Made by a program: the position numbers and the translations under genes. The notes under the pieces are model-generated. The model had not been told where the DNA came from, did not search any database, and saw only the letters and a program-made list of their open reading frames with translations. 7,007 bases of DNA from Actinophytocola sp044466355 (GTDB lineage: Bacteria; Actinomycetota; Actinomycetes; Mycobacteriales; Pseudonocardiaceae). Positions 1-6,878 of this stretch are shown here, piece by piece. Numbering within the stretch: the first letter of the stretch is position 1; every line of letters begins with the position of its first letter. The DNA lies in NCBI RefSeq assembly GCF_044466355.1, contig NZ_JBITMQ010000041.1:1-7007 (forward strand). Reading direction: 5' to 3'.

Positions 1-29
1 TTCTCTACCCGGTTCGTAGTTGTTGGTGG

Positions 30-1523
30 ATGTTGATCTTTAGCCTGCCGCTCGTGAGAACTGCTTATGAGGCTGGTGGCTGGGTTGTGTTCCGGTATGA
101 GTTGGAGTGTCTGGGTGGGACGGTGGACGATCCGTTGTTGGTGGCCCATGCGGGGTTGTTGGCTGGGTTGGCCGAGCGGGGGCGTCGGCGTGGTCAGCCG
201 TTTCTGATCGGTCCGGACGGTCGTCCGGATGGTCGGGTGAACGCGTTCTTTGCGTCGCCGCGCATGTTGGGCCGGTCGCCGTTGACGTGGAAGAAGTACG
301 CGCAGTCGTTGGGGATGTGGCTGAACTTCTTGTTGGTGCTAGGCCGGCGGTGGGACGAGGCGACCGAGGATGACGCAGAGTATTTCAAGGAGTGGCGGCT
401 GTCGGAGCGGAGCAACCCGCGGCTGGTTGAGGCGAGCACGTTCGCGGCGAACTTGGCGGGGTTGCGCGCTTTCTATCGATGGGCCGCGCGCCGGTACGGT
501 GTGGTCGATCCGGTCGTTGCGGTGGATGACTTCGATCTGAAGCCGCGTGGTGTCCGCGGGCAAGATGTGAAGTGGTTGGACCCGGCCGGATATCGCCGGT
601 GGCGTGACCTCGGGGTCCGTGGTCTGGGCCTGGATGGCCGGCCGGATGGGTTGTGGCGAGGCCGAAACGAGCAGCGGGACGGCGCGTTCGTCGACGGGCT
701 CTACAGCACCGGGCTGCGGCTGACCGAGTGGGCCAGCGTGCTGGTTACCGAGTTGCCGGACGACGACCCGGCCCGGGGTTATCGGACCTGCCGGTTGGCG
801 GACGCCTGCGCGAAGGGTGGCTACGGCCACAAGTACTGGATCCAACGCGAGGCACTGCTCGGGGTGCTGGACTATGTCGAGGGAGCTCGGGCACGTGCCG
901 TCCGGGATGCGCAGCGCGCCGGTCGCTACGGGCAGTTGACGACGGTGCGCTTGGTGGTCGGCTCTGAGCGAGGCCGGCTGATCATTCAGGAGCCGGACGG
1001 TCGGCGGACCGGGCCGGCGCTCAACGCGGTTGGTCCGTGGGGCCGTCGGCGGTTGTTCCGCCGCACCGAGCAGGGGCTGGAACCGTTGGCGGTCTGGCTC
1101 AACGAGGACGGGATGCCCCGGACCCCGCACGGCTGGCAGCACACCTTCGCCCAGGCCAACGACCGCATCGCCCGGGCGGGCCTGGCCGGGTTCAGTGCGA
1201 CCCCGCACATGCTGCGGCACAGCTGCGCGTTGCGGTGGTATTCGGTCGGGCGGTTGGCCTATGAGCACCGGTTCGCCCATCTGAGTGTGGAGGAGACGAA
1301 AGACTTCCGGGCCCAGTTCGGCGACACGTGGGATCTGGTGGCCACGATCCTGGGCCACCGCAGCCCGGAAACCACCAAGCAGCACTACCTCGAGCCGTTC
1401 CGGGCGCTGGATGTCGAGCTGCTGTTGCAGCACGCCCAGCAGGCCGCCGTCGAGCGGTTCCTGGCCAGCTACCTTGCCGAGCACCCGCGCGTGCTCACCG
1501 ACCCGGTACGGGAGGCCACGTGA
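30..1523 (+). CDS. Tyrosine recombinase/integrase, first of three (TnpA-like)
   Basis: A 497-residue site-specific tyrosine recombinase expected to cut and rejoin DNA through a 3'-phosphotyrosine. Residues about 84-155 look like the helical SAM-like core-binding domain, and about 215-460 form the catalytic domain. The full catalytic set is visible: arm-I Arg230 in STGLRLTEW, Lys262 (or Lys268) in the AKGGYGHKYW beta-hairpin, arm-II His393 and Arg396 in TPHMLRHS, then His443 and nucleophile Tyr453 in LGHRSPETTKQHYL. It is longer than a minimal phage integrase because of an extended N-terminus and an insert at about 280-380. The start is uncertain: ATG at 30 has no well-spaced ribosome site, the frame is open to the window edge, and GTG at 54 is an alternative. 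The stop overlaps the next gene's start by 4 bases. The first third is unusually rich in G and T. Family assignment is firm; the TnpA label is inferred from gene order. Confidence 0.93.
   Translation: MLIFSLPLVRTAYEAGGWVVFRYELECLGGTVDDPLLVAHAGLLAGLAERGRRRGQPFLIGPDGRPDGRVNAFFASPRMLGRSPLTWKKYAQSLGMWLNFLLVLGRRWDEATEDDAEYFKEWRLSERSNPRLVEASTFAANLAGLRAFYRWAARRYGVVDPVVAVDDFDLKPRGVRGQDVKWLDPAGYRRWRDLGVRGLGLDGRPDGLWRGRNEQRDGAFVDGLYSTGLRLTEWASVLVTELPDDDPARGYRTCRLADACAKGGYGHKYWIQREALLGVLDYVEGARARAVRDAQRAGRYGQLTTVRLVVGSERGRLIIQEPDGRRTGPALNAVGPWGRRRLFRRTEQGLEPLAVWLNEDGMPRTPHGWQHTFAQANDRIARAGLAGFSATPHMLRHSCALRWYSVGRLAYEHRFAHLSVEETKDFRAQFGDTWDLVATILGHRSPETTKQHYLEPFRALDVELLLQHAQQAAVERFLASYLAEHPRVLTDPVREAT
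211..234 (+). repeat. Imperfect 12-base tandem repeat inside the first recombinase gene
   Basis: Two 12-base units, 211-222 and 223-234, differ at one position and encode the repeated peptide PDGRPDGR. Each contains the near-palindromic GTCCGGAC/T core. It is in frame and is probably a loop expansion rather than a regulatory site. Confidence 0.5.
1510..1523 (+). promoter_or_regulatory. Ribosome binding site and GTGA stop/start overlap fixing the start of the second gene
   Basis: GGGAGG at 1510-1515 lies 4 bases before GTG at 1520, a good Shine-Dalgarno match and spacing. GTG (1520-1522) overlaps the TGA stop (1521-1523) of the preceding recombinase. This selects GTG 1520 over the upstream ATG at 1328, which would lie deep inside the first gene, and over the in-frame GTG at 1532. 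The arrangement suggests translational coupling. Confidence 0.8.
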
Positions 1524-3445
1524 GCAACCATGTGAGCATCGGTCGAGGTAGTGGCCGTCGCGCGGCGTTGCCGCCCACGGGTTACGCACCCGCCGCCCGG
1601 GTGGTCGACGACACGGCGGCTTGCCGGGTCCGGTTCGTGCCGGAGAACCCCGCGCAGGCGCCACGCGAGTTCGACTTCACCGGCTGGCCGGTGAACCTGC
1701 CGTTGCGGCAGGCGTTCGCGACCGCGTTCGCCGAACGCACCCGGCCCGGCGGCCGGGTCCGGACCAGCGAGTCGGCCTACAAGACGTTCCGCACCTTGCG
1801 CCAGTTCGCGGAATACCTGGCCGGTCTGGTGTCGCCGCCAACTACGGCCGCCGACCTGACGTCGGCGCACCTGGATGGCTGGTTCCACCCGCAGCGACAG
1901 CATGCCGGCGGGGCGATCAAGCTCGGTGAGCTGAAGACCACATTGCGCAAGATTGCGGGCACCAGCAAGGAGTTCCGGGCTGCGTTGGCACGCCGCAACC
2001 CACCGCGGGCGAACCTCACAGCGAAGACCAGCTACAGCCGCAGCGAGAACCGGCGGATTCTCAACGCCGCCCGCGCCGACATCCGCCGCGCCGCCGACCG
2101 CATCCGCGGCAACCGTGACCTGCTACGGCGCTGGCGCGCTGGCGACATGGACACCGAGCCGGGGGACATCTACCGGCGCGGCGAGCTGCTCGATTTCGTC
2201 GACCGGCATCTGGACGTCCCGCGCTATGCCTCCGTCAGTGCGGCGCCGAAGCGGTGGGTCTCGATGTTGGGCGCGGTCGAGGACCACATGACCGCGCTGC
2301 ACCTGTCGAGTGTGGAGGTCGCCGCGTTCGCGGTGCTGCTGATCGGGCTGACCGGCCAGAACAAGAGCACCATCCTGACTGCGCCCGCGGCGCATCACCG
2401 GCCCGACGGCTACACCGGGCACCCGTCGACGGCGATCGTCAAGCTGGACAAGCCACGCCGCGGAGCCCGCCGGCACATGGACGTCCCGCTGACTGGTGTC
2501 CCCACCTGGGTCGGCTCCGACCCCTACACGAGAGGCGCATCCTCGGTCGGCGAACAGTCGCGGCGGGTTGATCTGCACTCGGCGTTCGGCGTCTACATGC
2601 TTCTGCACGAGCTGGCCGCGCCGGCCCGGCACGTGGTCGGGACCGACCGGCTGTTCGTGTTCTGGGCCGGCACCGGGGCGGGTGTCGGACGCGGTCTGCG
2701 CACCACATTCGACCCCCGGCTGCCCGTGGCCTGGGCGCAACGTCACGACCTGCCCACCGACACCGCTCTCGCGCAGTCCGCGCCGGACGGCCAGCGGGAG
2801 CAGTTGCAGGTCACCTTCGGCCGGCTGCGGCTGACCTACAACGAGTTGCAGCAGCGCCCGGTCGCCCACACCGAGACGACTCTGGCCAACGAGTACCTGG
2901 CCCGCAACCGCGGCAACCTGGTCGAGTATCAGCAGGTCGTCGCTGCTGCGTTGGCCGAGCAGGTGACCAAGGCGTCCACCCGCGCCCGGCTGCACACACT
3001 CAGCGAGGCCGATGTCGTCGAGGCGCGGACGCATCCGGCGCGGGTGGCCGCCCGGCACGGGATGGACACCGCGACGCTGCAGCGGGTGCTCGCTGGCGAG
3101 TTGGATACGGTGGTCGGTGCCTGTGTCGACCACACCAACAGCCCGCACACCGTGTCAGGCCAGGCATGCCGGGCCTCGTTCATGCTCTGCCTGAGCTGTC
3201 CCTGCGCCAGAGCGCTGCCCACGCACCTGCCCCTGCAGGTGCTGGTCCACGACGGCCTCCGGCAGCGCAAGTCCGCCGTCACACCGCTGCGCTGGGCGCA
3301 ACGGTTCGCCCTGCCGCATGCGCAGTTGGCCGACCTGCTCGACCGCGCCGGACCGGCGGCCGTCGCTGACGCCAGACACGCCGCCACACCCGAGCAGCGT
3401 GAGCTCGCCGAACGTTTCCTCCGCCGAGAGCTGGACCTGCTATGA
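1520..3445 (+). CDS. Degenerate tyrosine-recombinase-like protein with C-terminal Cys cluster, second of three
   Basis: A 641-residue protein from GTG 1520. The fold of a tyrosine recombinase catalytic domain can be traced at about 265-465. The arm-I motif reads LTGQNKSTIL, putting Asn281 where the catalytic Arg normally sits. A Lys/Arg-rich hairpin follows (KLDKPRRGARRHM, Lys308/Lys311). Arm II reads FGRLRLTY, so the usual HxxR is Gly434-x-x-Arg437. His450 and Tyr459 are kept in PVAHTETTLANEYLARN. The C-terminus has Cys535, Cys550, Cys557, Cys560 and Cys562, with nearby His538, His543 and His569, which suggests a zinc ribbon. The N-terminal part (about 60-160) may be the core-binding domain. 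The gene overlaps both neighbours by 4 bases, so its product is probably made together with the two other recombinases. Without the arm-I Arg it is unlikely to be an ordinary strand-cleaving enzyme. I infer a structural, DNA-binding or regulatory role in a recombinase complex. The long intact frame argues against a pseudogene. Confidence 0.85.
   Translation: MSNHVSIGRGSGRRAALPPTGYAPAARVVDDTAACRVRFVPENPAQAPREFDFTGWPVNLPLRQAFATAFAERTRPGGRVRTSESAYKTFRTLRQFAEYLAGLVSPPTTAADLTSAHLDGWFHPQRQHAGGAIKLGELKTTLRKIAGTSKEFRAALARRNPPRANLTAKTSYSRSENRRILNAARADIRRAADRIRGNRDLLRRWRAGDMDTEPGDIYRRGELLDFVDRHLDVPRYASVSAAPKRWVSMLGAVEDHMTALHLSSVEVAAFAVLLIGLTGQNKSTILTAPAAHHRPDGYTGHPSTAIVKLDKPRRGARRHMDVPLTGVPTWVGSDPYTRGASSVGEQSRRVDLHSAFGVYMLLHELAAPARHVVGTDRLFVFWAGTGAGVGRGLRTTFDPRLPVAWAQRHDLPTDTALAQSAPDGQREQLQVTFGRLRLTYNELQQRPVAHTETTLANEYLARNRGNLVEYQQVVAAALAEQVTKASTRARLHTLSEADVVEARTHPARVAARHGMDTATLQRVLAGELDTVVGACVDHTNSPHTVSGQACRASFMLCLSCPCARALPTHLPLQVLVHDGLRQRKSAVTPLRWAQRFALPHAQLADLLDRAGPAAVADARHAATPEQRELAERFLRRELDLL
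3442..3445 (+). promoter_or_regulatory. ATGA stop/start overlap between second and third recombinase genes
   Basis: ATG (3442-3444) shares bases with the TGA stop (3443-3445) of the second gene. Only a weak purine run, GAGAG at 3426-3430, precedes it, too far away to be a strong ribosome site. Translation of the third gene therefore probably depends on ribosomes terminating on the second (reinitiation). Confidence 0.7.
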
Positions 3446-5574
3446 CCCACTCCGTCACAGCCGCGCCCACCAGTGCGCTCGATCGGCCGGAGCCGGACAC
3501 GCCGGTGTTGCTGCACCGCAAGCACAATCCCGCCGCAGACCCGGCCCGCCAGTCGGTGTTCGGTGACTCCCGGTGGGACCTCACACCGGGGCTGTTCGAG
3601 GCCCACGCGGTCACCTGCCGACTGAACTTCCTACCCGTCCCCGAAACGTTCCGCGACCATGCCAAGCACTACATCTGGCAGCTGATCAACCATGAACCAC
3701 CCCGGCGGCTGCGCGGCACCCGTGGCACCCGGCTCGCGCTGCGCAGCGTCTCGCTCACCCTGCCCCGCATCACCGCGTTCCTGGTCTGGCTGCACACCCA
3801 CCGAATCGACGGCTGCGACCAGGTCAGACCCGAGGATCTGGACCGCTACCTCGCCGACGTGATCAGCACCGAAGCCACCACCAGCATGAAATCCAGCCTG
3901 CTGATCGAGGTCCGGCGGCTCTGGGCCTACCGCGACCGGCTGCCCGAGCCGATGCGCCTCCCCATCTCGGAACCCTGGCAAGGCGAGGACCCCAAAGACC
4001 TGCTCGGCGGACGGGTCAGGCCGCGAGAGAACCGCACGCCACGTCTGGCGACGGACACCATCGAGCTGCTGCTGATGTGGTCGCTGCGGTTCGTCGACGA
4101 CTTCGCCGACGACATCATCGCCGCCTTCCACGAACACCTGCGGCTGTTCCCCTACGGCCCAGCCACCCACAAACACGGCATCCAGGTCACCCGCCGGTCC
4201 GTCGACGATGTCCTCCCCGACCTGCTCGACTACCTCGACCGTCTCCACGCCAGCGGCGAGAGCCTGCCCGGCCGGCCCGGTCGCGACGGAACCCCGGAGA
4301 TCGACTGGCCGCACTTCGTCCGCCTGTTCCGCAGCGGCACCGAAGCCTTCCCCCGCAGCGCCCGACTGCGGGAACCAGTCGAACACTCCGGCCTGCCGAT
4401 CGCCCCCGACGCCTACCTCGACACACCCATCACCGGCCAGGTCGACGGACGTCCCTGGCGAACCACCCGCATCGGCTTCACCGAAGCCCTCGACCTGGCT
4501 ATCCTGTTACGCACCGCCTGCCTCATCGTCGTGTCCTACCTGTCCGGCATGCGCACCGGTGAGGTGCTCAACCTCGAACGCGGATGCCTGTCCCACAACC
4601 CGGCCACCGGGATCTGGTCCATCACCGGCAAGAAATTCAAGGGCGCCCGGGACGAACACGGCAACAAGATCCCCGAAGGCCAATTCCGCGACGACCCGTG
4701 GGTCATCGTCGCCCAAACCGCCCACGCGGTCACCGTCCTCGAACGACTCCACTACCAGCGTCTGCTCTTCCCGGCCGAGATGCACCCGCACCGCGGCACT
4801 CACAGCACCCGTCGAGGAAGGGCACGGCACGCGCGAGGCATCCCTTACGACATCGCCGCCTTCCTGGCCTGGGTCAAGGACTACTGCATCGCGACCGGGC
4901 GTGACCACGAAGCCATCCCACCCGATCCGCACGGCGCCATCGGCACCGCACGCTTCCGCCGCACCCTGGCCTGGCACATCGTCCGCAAACCCCGCGGTCT
5001 CATCGCTGGCGCCATCCAATACGGACACCTGCACGTCCAGATGACACTCGGCTACAGCGGCTCCTACGACTCCGGATTCCCCGACGAACACGCCTACGAA
5101 GACTGGCTGTTCCGGCTCGAACGCCTTGCCGAAGACCACGAACGGCTCACCGCCGGCGAGCACATCAGCGGCCCCGCCGCAGCCACCTACATCCACCGGA
5201 TCAACCAGGCACACCACACGTTCGCCGGCCGGGTCCTCACCAGCACCAGCCACGCCCACGACATGCTCACCAACCCACTGCTGCAGATCTACCCCGGCCG
5301 CGCCATGACCTGCGTATTCGACCAAGCCAAAGCCCTTTGCCAGCTACGCAGCGGCGAAGGAGACGTCCGCGCCACCCCAGACCAGGACGACTGCCGCCCC
5401 ACCTGCCGCAACCTCGCTTACACCGACCGCGACATCGCCGCCCTCCACCAGCAAGCCACCGAACTGGAGAGCCTCCTCGGCGACTTCCTCGCCCCATCAC
5501 CGCGCCACCAGCGCGCTCGCGCCGAACTCGACCGCCTCCACGCGCTCATCCGCAACCACACCCGAAAGCCGTGA
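3442..5574 (+). CDS. Large tyrosine recombinase, third of three (Tn554 TnpB-like)
   Basis: A 710-residue tyrosine recombinase, about twice the length of a phage integrase. Residues about 100-165 resemble the SAM-like core-binding domain; a long region (170-345) separates it from the catalytic part. Arm I is intact: Arg371 in YLSGMRTGEVLNL. A beta-hairpin Lys follows in ITGKKFKGAR (Lys397, Lys398 or Lys400), then an insert of about 100 residues. Arm II reads TARFRRTLAW, with Arg506 in place but Ala503 where the HxxR His is expected. His529 and candidate nucleophile Tyr538 lie in QYGHLHVQMTLGYS. The C-terminus carries Cys624-x8-Cys633 and Cys651-x3-Cys655, a probable zinc-binding cluster, followed by a helical, possibly coiled-coil tail (about 660-705). 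RFRRT with GH...GYS is, to my knowledge, typical of large Tn554 TnpB-type recombinases, so the missing His is probably a family trait. Codons strongly favour C in third position, opposite to the start of the first gene. Confidence 0.9.
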   Translation: MTHSVTAAPTSALDRPEPDTPVLLHRKHNPAADPARQSVFGDSRWDLTPGLFEAHAVTCRLNFLPVPETFRDHAKHYIWQLINHEPPRRLRGTRGTRLALRSVSLTLPRITAFLVWLHTHRIDGCDQVRPEDLDRYLADVISTEATTSMKSSLLIEVRRLWAYRDRLPEPMRLPISEPWQGEDPKDLLGGRVRPRENRTPRLATDTIELLLMWSLRFVDDFADDIIAAFHEHLRLFPYGPATHKHGIQVTRRSVDDVLPDLLDYLDRLHASGESLPGRPGRDGTPEIDWPHFVRLFRSGTEAFPRSARLREPVEHSGLPIAPDAYLDTPITGQVDGRPWRTTRIGFTEALDLAILLRTACLIVVSYLSGMRTGEVLNLERGCLSHNPATGIWSITGKKFKGARDEHGNKIPEGQFRDDPWVIVAQTAHAVTVLERLHYQRLLFPAEMHPHRGTHSTRRGRARHARGIPYDIAAFLAWVKDYCIATGRDHEAIPPDPHGAIGTARFRRTLAWHIVRKPRGLIAGAIQYGHLHVQMTLGYSGSYDSGFPDEHAYEDWLFRLERLAEDHERLTAGEHISGPAAATYIHRINQAHHTFAGRVLTSTSHAHDMLTNPLLQIYPGRAMTCVFDQAKALCQLRSGEGDVRATPDQDDCRPTCRNLAYTDRDIAALHQQATELESLLGDFLAPSPRHQRARAELDRLHALIRNHTRKP

Positions 5575-5578
5575 CCAC

Positions 5579-6055
5579 GTGAAGATCGCAACCACAGCCT
5601 GGCCCACCAACGAAACCGATCCACAAAGGATCGCCATCCTCGACGCCGCCGACCGACTCCTCGCCGGCACACCACAGCGCTCCACCGGCAACCTGTCCAC
5701 CGTCCAGCTCGCGGTCGAAGCCGACGTCAAGTACTGGGTCGTCGCCCAGAAACACCCCGACCTCCGCGACCACTTCCAACAACTCGCCCGCCACGCCCGC
5801 CGCACCGCCGCCGAATTCCGGAACAACCACGACCCATTCACCCAACTGCAACGCGACCACGACGCGCTCAAGAAGCACTGCACCGGCCTCGAACGACTCA
5901 TCCACACCTACGCCCACGTGATCAACGAACTGTCCTCGGAGAACCAGGCGCTCCGGGAACAGGTCACCAGTCCATGCGCCACAATCACTCCACTCGGGAA
6001 CCGCAAGCACAGCAGCAATGTCTCAGTAGACCGGGAGCGTTATGTCGAATCCTGA
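5579..6055 (+). CDS. Small HTH and coiled-coil accessory protein (TnpC-like, DUF6262-type)
   Basis: A 158-residue protein starting at GTG 5579, 4 bases after the third recombinase stops. The purine run GAAAG at 5564-5568 is a poor ribosome site, so coupling to the upstream gene is likely. Residues about 15-65 look like a winged or helix-turn-helix DNA-binding unit: helix IAILDAADRLLAG, then GNLSTVQLAVEADVKYWVV, ending in HPDLRDHFQ. Residues about 66-130 are helical with heptad-like spacing (FTQLQRDHDALKK, INELSSENQALREQ), consistent with a coiled coil. Residues 131-158 look unstructured. The layout and position match the small third protein of Tn554-type modules (TnpC), which in Tn554 affects transposition efficiency and orientation rather than catalysing it. 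The role here as a DNA-binding helper of the recombinases is inferred from family and position. Its last 14 bases overlap the next gene. Confidence 0.8.
   Translation: MKIATTAWPTNETDPQRIAILDAADRLLAGTPQRSTGNLSTVQLAVEADVKYWVVAQKHPDLRDHFQQLARHARRTAAEFRNNHDPFTQLQRDHDALKKHCTGLERLIHTYAHVINELSSENQALREQVTSPCATITPLGNRKHSSNVSVDRERYVES
6033..6044 (+). promoter_or_regulatory. Ribosome binding site for the membrane-anchored HTH gene
   Basis: GGGAG at 6033-6037 lies 4 bases before ATG at 6042, inside the end of the preceding gene. It supports this start, which also leaves a complete hydrophobic N-terminal segment. Confidence 0.65.
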
Positions 6056-6875
6056 CAACCTTGCCCGCTTCATATCCATTATCGGACTGCTCGTCTCACT
6101 GGCTGGCTTAACTATCGCTACTCTCAGCTATCGCCGCGGCCGTCCCCAGGTGATGATCAAGAATGTGTGTTGGCGCTCGAAGCCTGTTGCCGGTGGGATA
6201 ACTGTCGAAGCAGTGCTTGCCAACCGCAGCCAAGCCAAGGCCCAGTTAACCTCAGGCGTCAGCTCGCCCGATGGGCCCATCATCGCGGAGTTCCAGCATC
6301 CCCGTGATCTACGCCTACTGGCCCGCCTCAGGCCGCGACACGCGGCACAACACGGCCGCAAGCCAGCCCAAACTCCTCTCATAGAACTGTCTCTGCCTGA
6401 TCATATTGATGCTTTCTCTGCGATAAAAATCACCGGCAACCTGTTGGATGAACAGAGGATCAAGGTTCCACCAGAGTTCACAGCAATGCGCCTGCAGATC
6501 GAGTTGAGCTCAGGCAAGATCCTTTACAGTCCATGGTTCAACGCGCCACCCTACCGCGAATCAGAAAAACGCCAAGGTCTAGTGCAGTTGCGAAGGGCGT
6601 TCGGTGCGGCGATTGCTGCCGAGATGAGCGCGAGAGGCTTGTCCGTTAGCTCGGTCTGTGATGAGTCCCGCAAGCGCGGTTACAAGATCTCTCGTATTGC
6701 CGTGAATGATGTTATGAGAGGTGACAGGATTCCTCGATGGGAAAAAGTCGAGGTGATTCTAAACGCGATCAATCCTGCGGTGACGGATGAATACCTCAAA
6801 GAGTGGCGCAATCGCTGGCTCGAGCTGAACAAGTCTCACGGCAGACACTGCTCACAACAGGCCGAAGGAAGCTGA
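6042..6875 (+). CDS. Unknown protein: single N-terminal membrane helix, beta-rich middle, C-terminal XRE-like HTH
   Basis: A 277-residue protein I do not recognise as a named family. Residues about 9-30 (FISIIGLLVSLAGLTIATLSY) form one hydrophobic helix followed by RRGR, so by the positive-inside rule the remainder should lie in the cytoplasm. Residues about 36-165 have alternating hydrophobic patterns suggesting a beta-sandwich. Residues about 180-245 resemble a helix-turn-helix of the XRE type: LRRAFGAAIAAEMSARGLS, then a helix, ISRIAVNDVMRGDRIPRWEKV and a closing helix. The RGxRxPRWexV pattern is common in actinobacterial XRE-like domains. It could be a membrane-tethered regulator, a sensor, or a defence or cargo gene; nothing here decides. 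It overlaps the TnpC-like gene by 14 bases, suggesting co-expression, but its GC content is lower (28 of 60 bases in 6421-6480, 29 of 60 in 6661-6720, against 44 of 60 in 5641-5700), pointing to a separate origin. Confidence 0.8.
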   Translation: MSNPDNLARFISIIGLLVSLAGLTIATLSYRRGRPQVMIKNVCWRSKPVAGGITVEAVLANRSQAKAQLTSGVSSPDGPIIAEFQHPRDLRLLARLRPRHAAQHGRKPAQTPLIELSLPDHIDAFSAIKITGNLLDEQRIKVPPEFTAMRLQIELSSGKILYSPWFNAPPYRESEKRQGLVQLRRAFGAAIAAEMSARGLSVSSVCDESRKRGYKISRIAVNDVMRGDRIPRWEKVEVILNAINPAVTDEYLKEWRNRWLELNKSHGRHCSQQAEGS

Positions 6876-6878
6876 TAC

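Noticed and set aside
1..29. Promoter or left end of the element upstream of the first gene
   Set aside because: Only 29 bases are available, with no convincing -10/-35 pair or inverted repeat, and the reading frame is open through them.
1328..1519. N-terminal extension of the second gene from ATG 1328
   Set aside because: It would overlap the active-site Tyr region of the first gene by almost 200 bases, encodes a Pro/Ala/Arg-rich shadow peptide, and GTG 1520 has a much better ribosome site.
339..1664. Long reverse-strand open frame of 441 codons
   Set aside because: It lies opposite a recombinase gene with complete catalytic motifs. Its product is Pro/Arg/Gly-rich with no domain, as expected from antisense frames in high-GC genes.
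2123..3148. Reverse-strand open frame of 341 codons
   Set aside because: Opposite the second recombinase-like gene; low-complexity composition, no recognisable motif.
4507..5325. Reverse-strand open frame of 272 codons
   Set aside because: Opposite the catalytic domain of the third recombinase; Gly/Val-rich shadow without motif.
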